A model generated the notes under the pieces. That model ran no database searches. It was not told the DNA's origin and worked only from the letters and a program-made list of their open reading frames with translations. The translations under genes and the position numbers were made by a program. From contig FJOG01000017.1 in assembly GCA_900073065.1 (NCBI GenBank), forward strand, positions 62,001 to 126,000: a stretch of 64,000 bases of DNA. The letters are read 5' to 3'. Position 1 is the first letter of the stretch; each line of letters starts with the position of its first letter. Positions 32,437 to 44,755 of this stretch are shown piece after piece. Source of the DNA: Phialocephala subalpina. Lineage: Eukaryota; Ascomycota; Leotiomycetes; Helotiales; Mollisiaceae.

Positions 32437-35400
32437 TCAAAGCACATCCATCTCGTCCCCACCCGCAAATTCAAATTGATCGTTTTGAATAGCGGCAATC
32501 CTGTCAAGCTCCGCTTGATAACTCCTCCTGACATCATCCAAAGTTACAACCTTTCTTTTCGGCGGAGCGTGCTTGCTTGCCAATCCAGCTCCGCTGCTCT
32601 TCCGTGCAGGCTCTTCCGAGAAGATCCATGCTTGCTTCGGGTCCACACAACTCAAGGCATTGATCAGAGCAATGTATTGCTTGGTAATCGGCGTCTCAAG
32701 TCCATCATCTCCAAGCACCCTATCTCCATCGCCAGAATCTTGCAGTCTTTGCAAGCGTTCAAAGGAGATAGCTGCTGCACCGCGGAAGTCGCCACGCTTG
32801 ATTCTCCACGCGTAGAGAATCTTGTGATAAGGAACACCGACACTAACATCGACAATGCCCTGACATTTCTGAGCCAAGATATCGTCGACCTCATCTTGTA
32901 GACCAATGAGTGGGAGATCCACAAGTTGGAGAGCGTAGGAAGATTCGCACATCTTGGTCACAAGAGTACGAAGTGATGAGTGTTGTAGAGCGGTGTCCGT
33001 AAAGAGGGTGAGAATGGAATGGGCGAGCTCGTAGCGGGAGGTCTGTATGGCGGCGTTGAAGAGACGGCTGTGCATCTCGGTCCTGATCTTGGGATGATTC
33101 ATATCAGTTGTGTTGGGTTTGATGAACTGAAGCGCCAGTCTTGCGAAGTCGATCACGAAGGAATAAATCTTCTCTCTGTCGTACAACGCAACAATGTGTG
33201 AATAGTATTCAGGTAGGCCTGAATTCAGCAGGTTCTTTTCAAAATCATCTAGATAACCGGCAGAGCGATGTTCGGCATGCTTGTTTGGGTATGCTATATA
33301 TTTAGTTAGCATTTTACTCGAAACTAAAATTCCATCGAACTTACCCATGCCCAAAGCAGCCTTCTTGAACTGCGTAGACGCAGTGAGGGCGTCATTCGCA
33401 GCAAGATAGGCTCTTCCTTGAATGTATGTCGAGAAGGCATCAGGTCCAGTAAACCGGGAAAAGTCTAGAGCGAGGTCGGGTCGATTCTTCTCTAATAAGA
33501 AGCATTGGATGACCGATGGAGGCGCTTCATACGTGCTGTTCGGAGCACATATCTGAATGATCGCATCTGTGACCATGGACGACATCTTATCATTCCGTGA
33601 GTCCAACCCGAAAAGATGGCGCATTACACCTTCAAGCACAGTGATTGTCTCCATGGATGCTGGCTTCTTGTTAAGGCTCGATGTGGATTCTGTTATGGAA
33701 TTTGAGCGTTCCTTCTTGGGGTTGATTTCCAGGGTGATCTGTGTACTTGCAAGCCATCCAATCAACTCAAGTCGTTGCAGCATCAACATGAGCTGGCGGA
33801 AGACTGTAGCGGTTTCGAATTGAATACCCTCTTCCGTGTGGTTGACCTCTGCTTCGATAAGTATAAGAAGAATGATTTGATCCAAACAGACATTGCGATG
33901 CAGCTCTACGATCTCTTGCACTCCCTTTACAATGAGCTTCTTCCCAAACTCGGCAAGAGGCAGTATTGGGTCCCCTTTGGCCGAGTTGGTAGTATCAACC
34001 AACAGTGTCAAGATGTTTTCGTAGACTTGTGGCGTAACATCTTTAAATCCTCCACCAATTCCACTATACAGTTGATCGTACTCCTCTTCTCCTATTTGGC
34101 TTGCGAAATTGCATGTGTGGTAGAAAGTACGCATCCTCATTGGGTCGGTCAGGGACGGTTCTTGGAAAATCTCTTCGGTCAACCTGGCTCTGCAATTGTG
34201 GACGAATTGGTCAGATAATGAATCTCTGAAGGTAGCAGCGGCGAATAGAGGGCGTGCTACGTGCTCAGTGCCAGATGGGACCATGCCATTGTTATGCCAT
34301 ATCCGCTCCAGGCTGCTGCAAGTTCGAATGCTGGTGATGCCATCTGCTAGAATCACCCACGGCATTTCGCCTTCGTAGTCGATTACGAGAGACATCGCTT
34401 CACCGCGTTGCTTGTCAAGTTCTAAGAGTAACCGATAGAAACGTCGCCATTGAGCATCCGTACTTGAGCGAAACTGCTCGAAGTCCATGTTACCGTTAGA
34501 TGCTTGACTTAACGAAGTAGTCGAAGCAATGACAGTGCACATCCGGTCCGGCAAAGTTCCAGGTCTGCGAGATAATTCCTTCGAACCTCCCAGCCCTTTT
34601 GCGTAGATCGCCAAACCCGTCTCAACAGTGGCTTCCGTAAATCTTCCCGGGGAAAGAATGAAGTCAAGCCACTTGTCAGTTCCATCAGCGGCATCGCTGG
34701 GAAGAACAGTAGGAAGAAGGGTTTCCCGCAGCGTCTCGGTCGCCATCGCGTTCCAGCCATCTCTCCAAGCATTGCTCACACCTGAAACTGAACCGCTCTG
34801 AAAGTCCACTCTGTGAAGTCTGTATGTCACGTTGTTCTTCCACAATACCCACAGACCGAATTTGTTGATCTGAGAATCGTCCGTTATGACGGCGAAGTCT
34901 GCCAAAGTCCAGATTTCGGATGAAGGTGCTTGTGGCTCAAGGACATTGCTAGGGAATATGTCGGTGAAAATGACAGTTCCATCGGCTGCCGGGGTGACAT
35001 GCCAGAATTTGAATTGGCCAGAACCAAGTGGCGAGAATGTGACACACAGCGCACTCTCTTGACTCTTCCCATAAACTTTGACCAATTGGGATTGCGACGG
35101 GTCTATGACTCTCTTCGCTTGTTCCTGGGCGTTGAGTTCTTGGTCCAGAATGTCGCCGATGTATGCAATTTTCCTGGTCTGAAGATTCCAAACTCGTATC
35201 TTGTGGTCCAAGGAGACTGTGAAAGCGTACGGCATGCCGTCTATGCTGATGACCGGTGAAGCAATAGATATTGCCGTGGAAAGCTCCAAGTTCTCTCCGC
35301 CATACCGGATGGCAGTACCGCCAGGCACGTTTACAAAGGTGCGTACTGCTTGACGCCAGCCACCTTCATTGTAATGAGTCTCCTGCCAGGTCGGTCCTAA

Positions 35401-36097
35401 TTATGATCAGTACTTCTGTTTAAGAGTGCATGTCCAATGCCAGCTTACCATCAGGACCTGCAAGCCGATCAAATTTGATCAGGCCGCCATCGGTAAAAGA
35501 CAACAGCAGTTCTTCTGAACTAAGAGCAACCAATCTGTGTGCATGCTTGAAACCGAGCGCAGCCGAAGCATATGATTTACACCATTCCAACACATTGTCC
35601 TCCGTGCTTGCAGTCTTTCGAAAGAATTCAGGCCGCAGGTTCAATGTGAAGAGTTGTTTTGCTTCTGTGAGAGCAAATCCGTGCAAAATATCATGGTCTT
35701 TCGAATCGGAGAACGCAATGCAGCCAGGCTTGATCGGGCTGGGAAATACAAGCCGCAAGGTGAGATTCGCATCTGTCGCAGAGCCGTGCCTAGATACGTC
35801 GACAGCTCGAATAGACAGGACCTTTCCGTCCTCCAATACCCTCCATAGAAAGCTTCTGGGTGACTTGTGGTGTCTGCGATGGTATATCGATGAGGTCGTA
35901 GCTAGGTGTCTTTGCCTAAAGGCATTCTCGTCTTCTGCGATCGGGATATCCGCAACATGAGGTCGTTTCTGTCCAGCTCTCGAATGTGTTGTTGCGGCAG
36001 GTGCAGGTAAACGGATGATAACAGTAGAGCCTTGAACTGTAGGATCGAGATCTAGGCGTGTCTCCTTGTACGCATAGAATGGACTGGAGATCTCCAT
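32437..36097 (-). CDS. NUP120: Nucleoporin Nup120/Nup160
   Basis: Scaffold subunit of the Y-shaped Nup84/Nup107 complex of the nuclear pore. Exons 36097-35449, 35396-33345 and 33293-32437 on the minus strand; 1185 residues. The N-terminal half is a beta-propeller (YAFTVSLDHKIRVWNLQTRK is the clearest blade) and the C-terminal half an alpha-helical solenoid, the expected order. The 51-bp second intron (33294-33344, GTAAGT...ATATAG) is a multiple of three and stop-free, so unspliced RNA would also translate. Splicing is preferred because donor and acceptor are consensus and it restores LGMAYPNKHAEHR. Same strand as RAD51, 401 bp downstream of it. Confidence 0.93.
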
Positions 36098-36498
36098 CTC
36101 TGCCCATTAACGCAGATCGTAAGAGAATCGTGGAGTGCTGTATTGTCGTTGTCGCATTGGGGTTCTTTGGTTAGACGCGTTCGCGCTTGAGCTCAGCTGC
36201 GCAAGCGGGATAAATCGATGATATCACGTGGCACTTTATGCAAGGTTTTATGCAAATCATACATTTTTGAAGTCAACGCTCGCAGAAAGCAATACAAGAT
36301 GCGCCATTATATGTCCTGGCTCTAAGTTATAAACAATAAGAGTCTCTACTGATGCCATCCACAACCCGAAATAATCCCAACCGAAGCACCAATACCATGA
36401 ACGCTAGAATCATGCAAACATAGGAGAGACCTTCATGTCATCATGCAAGATCGTCCATACGCAAACCCAGACACCAGTAGCCATCCCTCCGTCAATAA
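36098..36498. other. Interval between RAD51 and NUP120
   Basis: 401 bp with the RAD51 3' end and the NUP120 promoter. Nothing else is visible. Confidence 0.45.
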
Positions 36499-37646
36499 TC
36501 AGTCCTTCTCGAGGTCTTTTGGACTTGGGTCACCAATGCCGTCCTCATTAATCGCGAATAGGCAATCGCTCTCCGGCAAGCAAGGACTATCATAGATCTT
36601 GCAAATTCTCGTCTCTCCTCTCCCCTTCTTGAGACTGAGTCTGGTGGTGCTGGCATGCGCAATGATGTTGCCTCCAATTGGCTTCTTTGGGTCGGGGTTG
36701 AACATTGCACTTGGGCCTCCATCGACTTGTGCAACGACCTGATTCGTGATCACCACAGCAATTCCGAACTCATCTGCTAATCGTTGCAAGGTTCTCATGA
36801 ATTTAGCCAAGTGAGTCTGTCTGGATGAGAGCTCTCCACGACCAACGAAGTCTGTTCGATACAATGCAGTCGCACTGTCGACGATGAGTAGAGAGAAACG
36901 AGTCTCGCACATCATAGCTGATGCTTGATTAAGCAATTGCAGCTGATGGTCGGAGTTGTATGCTCGGGCATAGGCAACGTTGTCTAGGACTTCTTCGCCG
37001 GAAAGGCCGTATCGATTCGCAACAGCGAGCAAGCGGACTGGTCGGAAAGTACCCTCTGTGTCGATATAGAGACATTTTCCTTCGCCACCTCCCATATCAA
37101 AAGGCAGCTGGCAGGTAACGGCGATGGTATGGCAGATCTGACTCTTTCCTGTACGGAACTCTCCAAAGATCTCGGTGATTGAACCCGTCTCGATTCCTCC
37201 AGCTAGCAATGTATCGAGTTGCTTAGATCCGGTCGTAATGGAGATCAGTTCGCTTCTGCGCTGATGCATTTCGGTGGCCGTAGTGAAGCCCATAGGGACA
37301 AGCTTTGATGCTACCGAATGTTAGCCATGGCCGTGTCACTGCTGAATTGGCACTTACCTTCTGTCAAGATCTTGGTTGCCTTTTGTTCAGAGATACCCTT
37401 GATCTGCTCGAGTAATCTTCGTGGCGTATAGGCGACAGATTCTACTGTGTTATACCCTCCATCAATGATCAATTGAATGTCTCTCTTCGTAAGTCCCGCG
37501 ACACCCTGTGTATGTTAGAAAGTATTCATCCGATATTACACATAGGGACGTACCTCCAGCGCGCTGAGTGGCGTAGGCGCACCAGGTCCACCCATTCCTC
37601 CCTCCTCGGCAACCGACTGCGACTCTTCGATTTCTTCGTTCGTCAT
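36499..37646 (-). CDS. RAD51: RAD51 recombinase
   Basis: RecA-family strand-exchange ATPase for homologous recombination. Exons 37646-37554, 37505-37358 and 37310-36499 on the minus strand; 350 residues. An acidic N-terminus is followed by the helix-hairpin-helix domain ([18 protein letters not shown], then [17 protein letters not shown]). Then come Walker A GEFRTGKS, the ATP cap, Walker [14 protein letters not shown], loop L1 around [17 protein letters not shown], and loop L2 near [20 protein letters not shown]. All ATPase and DNA-binding landmarks are intact. Nearest plus-side neighbour is a membrane-anchored protein of unknown function on the same strand. Confidence 0.97.
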
Positions 37647-38154
37647 TTTGTATGCTCGTTATTACGTAGGCGTGCGAGGGTTCTGCTCGTAATTATTAAG
37701 GTTGTGTTGCGAAGAATGGACGAAAACGCTGTCGTGTTGTTGTTGTGGACGCGGAAGGGAAACGCAAGCGCGTTCCAGAGGTGGCACGGCATCACGTGTT
37801 TCAATTACCAATCAGGTACCAACGACGCCTTGAGCGGTAGTCCTCTTAGGCTTCACAGTAGATGAGTTAAAAAGGTCTAATTTAGGAGAGCAAATGTAAA
37901 CGTCACTCCAGGTGTCATTTACACAAGCCTTGACTCTCAAATGCATTCGATGTTTTGCCTTCATTGGCTTGCGCCCGCTACTTTTACCTACTGACTAATA
38001 TGCTTTGGGACGAGTCATCTGGCACCCTTATCAACATTATTTGCCTCTATGTATGCTCCTGCGCCAACCTCTCCTTAACGTATACATATCACTGCCTATG
38101 TATTTCCCAAAAACGCCGTAAATGCTTACAGATAATCCTCATCCTGAGCACTTG
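37647..38154. other. Interval upstream of RAD51
   Basis: 508 bp holding the RAD51 promoter and the 3' end of the next minus-strand gene. No gene seen. Confidence 0.45.
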
Positions 38155-39494
38155 TCATGGCCGCTCAATGGTACTCGACGGCCTCCTTCCCTGCATCGAC
38201 GTCCGTGGCTTCTTCTGGAGCCTTGATTGCCTGCGGTCTCCCGATTCGCCATCATCGCCCATTTCTAGTCCCTTCCCCTTGAATTCTGGAGGCATGCCAA
38301 ATGTGCCTGCCGGTAGAACCTCAAATCCAGAATTGACTTTCCGTACTATCTTGTTCACATGAAGCTCTCCTGCAATGAAAGGCGATGGTGAACGACTTGG
38401 CTGAGATGGAAGAGCTCGATAACCCTCAGGCGGACCAGATCTGGGGTCCAAAGGCGCATTCTCTTCCATGAGTGGTGGAGTTGATTCCAGTGGTGGACTT
38501 GCAAGAGGAGTTGCAAATGGATCTGAAGATTCGAAGGGGGAAGAATCGAGAGGAATAGAAAGGTATTCGGCTTTCGAGCTCTGCAAAGGGAGAGATGGTC
38601 GCACCGCTTTTCCTGATCTGACATTTGAGGTTGACAGAGCTGTCGCATTTCGAATGTCTGGCTCACTCAATATGGAGCCTGACGAGGAGGCAATCGGCTT
38701 CTCTTTCAGCTTGTGACTTAGTGAGGTTTCTGAATCAGATGATGCTCCCGTAGAAGATCGCTCGTTGTCCGCTGCCGAAGAATCCGGCTCCGCATCGAGG
38801 TGACGAGAGCTACGAGGTCGATGAGCTCGGACTGTCCTTTTCGATGTCGGGGAGTTGCCTTCTAATTGGCCAAGAGTCTCTTCGTCGTATTGACCGTGAT
38901 TGCCATGGCGTAGATGAGAAGATCTTCGAGGCTTGTATGACCCTTGTGTTCTGGCGGTGGTTGGCCGTTCTGTGTCTTGAGCTTCGAAAAGTTTGTCGAG
39001 GACTAGAGTAGTCGAATCACTAGTCCTGAAAGGCGGTCTTCCTTGCCTAGAAATAGGTCGTAGTGATTCCGGATCCATCTCAGTGGCCTTACTCGAGTCA
39101 TTGGAGTCGAGCATGTCGGTTGAGCTCCCACGCAGATGACCTAATTTCAGCTCGCTTGGGATCGGTGTATTGCCTTGAGAAATCCAGATCCCATCAACTT
39201 GAATCCCGCTTTGGATGGCCCTGACGCCAAAGGGAATGTCGTGGCTCCTTCTTGACTCGACAATTTGACCACTGTTCCTCAACTCCTGGATCCGCATTCT
39301 CTTTTCCTCATCAACGACCTCTTGCTTCTTTACGAGTCTGTTGCTGTAGAGCAGCTTGCCGTATCCTATGGCAAAGACCGCGAGGATTGCGAGACCTAGA
39401 ATCTGCAACTGTCAGCAGGCTAACGGTAGGAATTGATTAGTACGATACTCACAAAGGTCATCTTCTCCCACAACGCCCACGACTCGAAGAACAT
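38155..39494 (-). CDS. Conserved fungal single-pass membrane protein of unknown function
   Basis: Exons 39494-39453 (14 codons, MFFESWALWEKMTF) and 39408-38155 on the minus strand; 431 residues, 44-bp intron. The second exon opens with a transmembrane helix (ILGLAILAVFAIGYGKLLYS) followed by a basic, coiled NRLVKKQEVVDEEKRMRIQ stretch. A short conserved-looking block (SHDIPFGVRAIQSGIQVDGIW) comes next, and the remaining ~300 residues are Ser/Arg/Pro-rich and disordered. The tiny first exon ending in a Trp-rich helix is a pattern I recall from fungal orthologues. Role unknown; membrane anchoring with a large cytosolic tail is inferred. Confidence 0.85.
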
Positions 39495-41753
39495 TTTTGT
39501 GGTGGATGACTTGTATGGATTATGTATATTGCGTGGTTGACGAGCTCACTCGTGTCGAACCCCACTGTGCCGATATACAGTGAGTGAGTTATATCCCTGT
39601 GACGCGAATTTTCTGTCTCTGCCACGTGTGTTGACGTTTTGAGGTTCCCAACTACCAGAATTGGAAGCTTCGCGTAGGAGGAGGTGCAACCGGCAAGACC
39701 GTCCAGAAGTGACCCTCTGGCTTCGACCTCATGCAAAAACAGTTCTTTTTTGGTTGTAGCCACTGGAGATTCGCAGTGGCATATGCAAAGCAATTCTCTC
39801 TCTTCTCCCTCTGCCCCGAGGACGTTGGATCTATAAAAATCGCAGAGCCCGGTCACCTTCGATCCTCCAAATTATTCCGTGCGTGTTGGCTTCGGATAGC
39901 TGCAGACCGTGATACCTCGAGATCTAGGTTCAATCTGGGAACTTTGTCGACGTTGGACTATTAAAGGGCACGACAGTGCTTGGAAGAATGACGAAATACA
40001 ACGACTGGAGTGAATAATATGTACAAGGTATGACAGCGAAATTATTGCAACGGTATTAACGAGTGGCTGAAAGTTTCATTCACAGAGCGAGTGATCTCAG
40101 ATCCTTCTTACTAGAGAAGGCCAGTCTAGTTTTGCCTTCATCGAAGGGGCAGCGGCCTTTGCGTTTCTATATACAAGAGCCATCGAAACCGCCGCTTTTC
40201 ACCTCGAGCACCTACATCCCTGTTTGCATCCATGTGTCAATCAAGGACCCAAGCTGGCTACGCGCTTTTTAGAAACGAAGGTTCGGGCCAGAAGGCGACC
40301 CTCTTTGGAAGATCACCTCATGCGCTGTGGATCTATTCGCCTGGACTGGGGTTTGGTCTGCTCGAAAGGGCGGACGCTTCATGGATTTGGCGTTGTGAAG
40401 TGCATGAGGAAAAAGCAATTTCATACTGCAGCCTTGGTGGTGCGTTGTTCGGTTGGCCTCAGGGCTTCGGAAAAAGGGGCCGAGTGCTATTTTCGGCCCT
40501 CTGCAGCAGATGCAACTCCAGAAAAACTTTGAAAGCAGGTAGGAACCATAAGATCTTACCCCACACGGACACGCAGAATCGTATCAGAATTCAAGACCAA
40601 GAAGCGTGCCGAGAAGCCATTACCAACGACGAGTCAGAGAGGGAGCCCTGAGCGAGATCGACATTTGGAGCCTCTGTCTTCAAGACCATTCGATGGAAGC
40701 ATGGCACTGCCTGTCTCGTGACTCCAATTCGAAGGTTATCCTCTGCCACCAGATCATCCAAGGACCAATATGCCTCAGCCAAAGCTTGCATATTGGTCTT
40801 TAAAAAAGGAAGATCTCTCGTTGGATGTCAAATGAGCTGCTTGGAAGCTGTCTTCGCTATAATGCTTGACATTACTCCAACGCCTCATATACCCATTAGT
40901 GAGTATGGACAATCGAATCGGCTGCCACGTCAATTCAGGAGACCCTATTTGAGGAGCATGCTTACCCCTGAAAACATGAGGAAACGAGGCCTCGAATACC
41001 AGAAGTGAAAGGGAAAAGCAATGCAACGGGACAGAATATAAGACATTTCGCCTCCCAACGCCATTCAGCTCTGAACACCTTCTACGCCTGCCTTCCTCAG
41101 CTGTGTACCCTCGACCCGCATTCACGAGACGTCGAAGGAAAAGCCACCTTCACACCTCTTTCTTAGCGTATTTCGAGGCTACGGGCCTGCAACAGGAGAC
41201 TCGGCTGGCATGGACTGTTTCCGCGAACGCAATGGTCGTATGTTGCAGATGTCCAGAAATCTCCAAAGACAAATGGGCGAATCTGCCGCATCCCTCATGT
41301 CCAGCGAAAACTTGTTATGGCTCCTGTGTGTTTGGGGCTGAGAATGGCGTGCCTCCCACCTCCTAATAGTGCATCGAGGTCATACTTGAATGAGCAAGCG
41401 CCCACTCTCCACTGCGTCAGGTAACGACGCTGGCTCGCTGGATAGATAGGTCGTTAATTCTGTTGTCGGAGGTGCAAAGTCCAATCCATTACGGATCTCG
41501 GTAGGTCCAGCGAGTGATCTTCCAAATCGTCGGCATCATTTCTTCCGGGGTGGCTAAGCCCACTAACCTACAGTAAAGTCAGCAGGGAGATTCATCTCCC
41601 TACAAGACGACCTGGAATAACGTCACGAGGTCCATACCGGATTCAATTCAACCTTCAACTATTTTCAATTAATACATCGATATTTCAAGTTCTGTTCAAT
41701 TTCCTCAATCTCTAAGCAATTGACATTTCTTTGGCTCATTCCATCACCCTACA
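39495..41753. other. 2.3-kb interval without supported genes
   Basis: The longest gene-poor stretch in the conserved block. Frames up to 139 codons (40232-40651, +) overlap others and show no domain-like pattern or splice-linked continuation. A small inverted repeat GGGAGATTCATCTCCC lies at about 41588-41603. The right end should hold the promoter of the gene starting at 41754. Confidence 0.5.
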
Positions 41754-42661
41754 ATGCCCATCAGAAATCCATTCGCAAAGCGCCCAGATGTGCAGACAGG
41801 CCTGCAGCCATACGAAGAAGGCATTCGTCCCTTATCGCAGAATGGCACGCGACCGGCATTCGAGAAGGTCGATACAATGGGGTCGAAAGGCTCATCCGCT
41901 ATGAGTATTACCAGCAGCAAGAGCCAGGAACCAGTCGAGTATAAGATGTCCGGTATGCACCGGAAATTCCCTTGGAGTCGCAATCGTGGTATTGGGCACA
42001 GGTGGGCTAATCATGGTTGTATACAGTTGTCAATGACAGTGGAGTATATCTGCCAGTAAGTGTAGCCCCTTGAGTAATGAGGTATATGCTGACATCTCGT
42101 AAGCCCTCCCCTCCCGAGAAGAAGGGCTTCTGGCCTCGACGATCCAACCCCTCTGGCACATCGAACAGCTCGGTCAATGGGGACTCAGAAATCGAACCGT
42201 TCTCGATCTCACGCGAATCATTCGACTCATACAGGAGGTCATTTGTGAGATACCTAGGAAATCTTCGTGGAGAGTGTGTACTGATTACTTTGTAGGACAT
42301 CTCAGCCAGATCCCCCGTGGTTCAACATGAGTTTGGACGCCAAAGTCTCGACTCAGCACGACTTCCCAGACTACCCCGATCCGCCATGAATGAGCGGCGG
42401 TTCGAGAGACAACCTCCTACGGCAGAAGAAGGGTTTGAGGACGTTGGACTGAACGATGAAGCGAAGCAGACCAAGAAGAAGGGTTTCTTCTCTAGGTTAG
42501 GGGAGAGTTCAGAACCGACATCGCAAACCCCTACTGGCTCCAGATTCCATATTGGAGGCAGAAAGAGGGGTACAAGCGGAGTAGGAGAAGAGCTTGGGAG
42601 TATACAGCGTCCTGGCACTGCCGGGTCTCAAAGCAAGAAGGAGGTCCATAAGGAAGGATAA
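41754..42661 (+). CDS. Conserved fungal protein of unknown function, Pro/Ser-rich
   Basis: Exons 41754-41952, 42027-42055 (29 nt), 42104-42244, 42296-42661; 244 residues. The second exon is a micro-exon whose inclusion builds the block VVNDSGVYLPPSPPEKKGFW, which I recall as a signature of this uncharacterised ascomycete family. The N-terminus is MPIRNPFAKRP. Two related KKGFW/KKGFFSRLGES patches (about residues 80 and 190) suggest short repeated binding motifs. The rest is disordered, with no transmembrane segment. All four exons have ordinary splice signals and keep frame. Confidence 0.82.
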
Positions 42662-43353
42662 CTTGATCTTTTACATACCTTCTCACTATATATATTTGTT
42701 TGTAATTTGGGTAGGAAGGGGGCGTTGGTTACTTGCTGCTATTGCAGAGGCACAATCGCTCAATGGGTCGCCATCGGAATTGGCAATACGTTTAGTGTGT
42801 AGGATAATGATAATGGAGATGAATACGATGTTCAACGATAGCTTCACCGCTAAGAAGCGGCATCTTCACCCTGCTACACTACAGTACTTGGGTAAAGCGA
42901 GAGGCTTTGAATGACAATATCATGATATATTAATGCCGAGGCTATGATGTTCACCGAATCATTACAGGAGACTCAGGTGTAAAGACGCTTGAAACGATCA
43001 CTGGAGGATGGGTTGAACTACTGTATCGGATCTGAGAAGTTGTCACTCCGTACCTGACAACTTTTGCCAGGAACAATAATACCGACACATCAAGAAAGCC
43101 TCCAAGCTCGAATCCTTGACGATAGGATTAACAGGATATTTCCCCATCTTGACCCATGAATGCGGCCCGCCGAGATCATATTTGAGGGGTCCATCCAAAG
43201 TGAGACGAAAAAGCGGGGACTAGCGTCATCGAGGCACGCTTCGCCAATCTTGAGCTGTTATCGCAGAGAAAAAAAATAATTTTGGTGTTGACAAAGCACT
43301 CGAATTCAACGAGTCCAGGAAGACCGCTCAATTGTCCTGGAGAACTCGGCACA
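42662..43353. other. Interval between two plus-strand genes
   Basis: 692 bp holding the 3' end of the upstream gene and the promoter of ACL4. No gene seen. Confidence 0.5.
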
Positions 43354-44532
43354 ATGGCGAAAACTAAGCCCAATAACAATAAAGAGAAGAAGGCGAGGAA
43401 GAAGGCAAAACGAATTGCATCAAGTCCAGCCAAATCCAAGTCTCCAACAGAACTTCTTGTCCAGGCCGCATTCACATTACAACAAGGCGATATCGAATCC
43501 TCTATACCTCTCGCAAAAAATGCATTAGCACTACTGCCAGCCGACTCCGAGGAAGCTTTACCAGCGCTCAACCTACTAGGAGAAATCCACGTCGAATTAG
43601 GAGACATTGACTCGGCGCGACAATATTTCCTACAAGCCGCTGCAATCGACGAAGAAGGGCTCATCAGCGAAGACCTCGGCGGCGGAGCAGAGAAATTCCT
43701 ATGGCTCGCCCAGTTGAGCGAAGATGGTGGACAAGACAGCGTCGACTGGTTCGAGAAAGGCGCTTTGGTCTTGCGGATACAGATCCAAGCACTCCTCGAC
43801 AGCAAGAAGAAAGATGCGGATACCGAAGCGGCATTAGCAGAGAAGACCAGGAAATTAGCTGTGGCGCTGTGCGGAGTCGTGGAGGTGTATATGACTGATT
43901 TGAGCTGGGAAGAGGATGCGGAGCAGAAGTGTGAGGCGTTGATTACGGAGGCTACTATGGTTGCTCCAGCATTTGCGGAGCCGTGGCAGACGCTGGCAAG
44001 TGTGAGGATATCTCAGCAGAGGATTGAGGATGCGGAGGCGGCGTTGACGAGGAGTCTGGATTTGTGGAAGGATTTACCGCCTGAAGATCCGTCGGTACCT
44101 GACTTTCCAGCACGTGTCAGCTTAGCTAGGTTATTGATGGAAGCGGATATGGACGTCGAAGCTATCGAAGTTTTGGAGAGACTAGTAGGGGAAGACGACA
44201 GCAGCGTTGAGGTCTGGTATCTTGGTGGATGGGGCCTCTATATTATGGGAGAGAAGCAAAAGAACGGAGAAGTCACGGCCAATGATGGAGAGGGAGAGAG
44301 CTGGAGAGTCTCATGGATCTCGAGTCGACAATGGCTTCAACACAGCCAACGGCTGTTCAAGCAGCAAGACTACCAGGATGAAAGGTTAGGAGAACACGCC
44401 AAAGAGCTGCTCAAAACTTTGAATTCAGAATTGGGAGACACTGCCAAGGAAGAAGAGGAAGATGGAGAAGAATGGGAGGACGAGGAAGGTAGTGCCGAAA
44501 ACATTGAAGATGAAGAAATGGACGGAGCATGA
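43354..44532 (+). CDS. ACL4: TPR protein, Acl4-type ribosomal protein L4 chaperone
   Basis: 392 residues, single exon; the ATG at 43354 (MAKTKPNNNKEKKARKK) is preferred over an upstream in-frame near-cognate start. A basic N-terminus is followed by tetratricopeptide-like helical pairs: LLVQAAFTLQQGDIESSIPL, ALNLLGEIHVELGDIDSARQ, then AFAEPWQTLASVRISQQRIE and VEVWYLGGWGLYIMGE. The protein ends in a strongly acidic tail. This layout and length match yeast Acl4 (YDR161W), which binds new ribosomal protein Rpl4 and escorts it to the nucleus. The link rests on architecture and recalled wording, so moderately strong. Two other ribosome-biogenesis or translation genes (GIR2-like, PUF6) are the next neighbours. 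Confidence 0.88.
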   Translation: MAKTKPNNNKEKKARKKAKRIASSPAKSKSPTELLVQAAFTLQQGDIESSIPLAKNALALLPADSEEALPALNLLGEIHVELGDIDSARQYFLQAAAIDEEGLISEDLGGGAEKFLWLAQLSEDGGQDSVDWFEKGALVLRIQIQALLDSKKKDADTEAALAEKTRKLAVALCGVVEVYMTDLSWEEDAEQKCEALITEATMVAPAFAEPWQTLASVRISQQRIEDAEAALTRSLDLWKDLPPEDPSVPDFPARVSLARLLMEADMDVEAIEVLERLVGEDDSSVEVWYLGGWGLYIMGEKQKNGEVTANDGEGESWRVSWISSRQWLQHSQRLFKQQDYQDERLGEHAKELLKTLNSELGDTAKEEEEDGEEWEDEEGSAENIEDEEMDGA

Positions 44533-44755
44533 TTGCATGTTTGAATCGGCGTTTCTGGCGCTGGGGCTATCAAAATGTTGCTGGCAATTGTCAGCCGTGG
44601 GTGGTCATATGCTTCGTCGAAAAGATGCATGTAGGACTTCTAGATACCATGGACAAGAAATAATATCCACAGACCCATCAAGTCTTCAAGATTCCGGAAC
44701 GCCTGCAATGCAACTCCTCCATGCCATCCTTGAAATCTACGCTTTTCCTTCCCGC

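Noticed and set aside
39540..39600. tRNA-like T-loop (GGTTCGAC on the minus strand)
   Set aside because: No matching T-stem, anticodon arm or acceptor stem could be paired.
40232..40651. 139-codon plus-strand frame
   Set aside because: No domain-like features, and it overlaps other frames of similar length.
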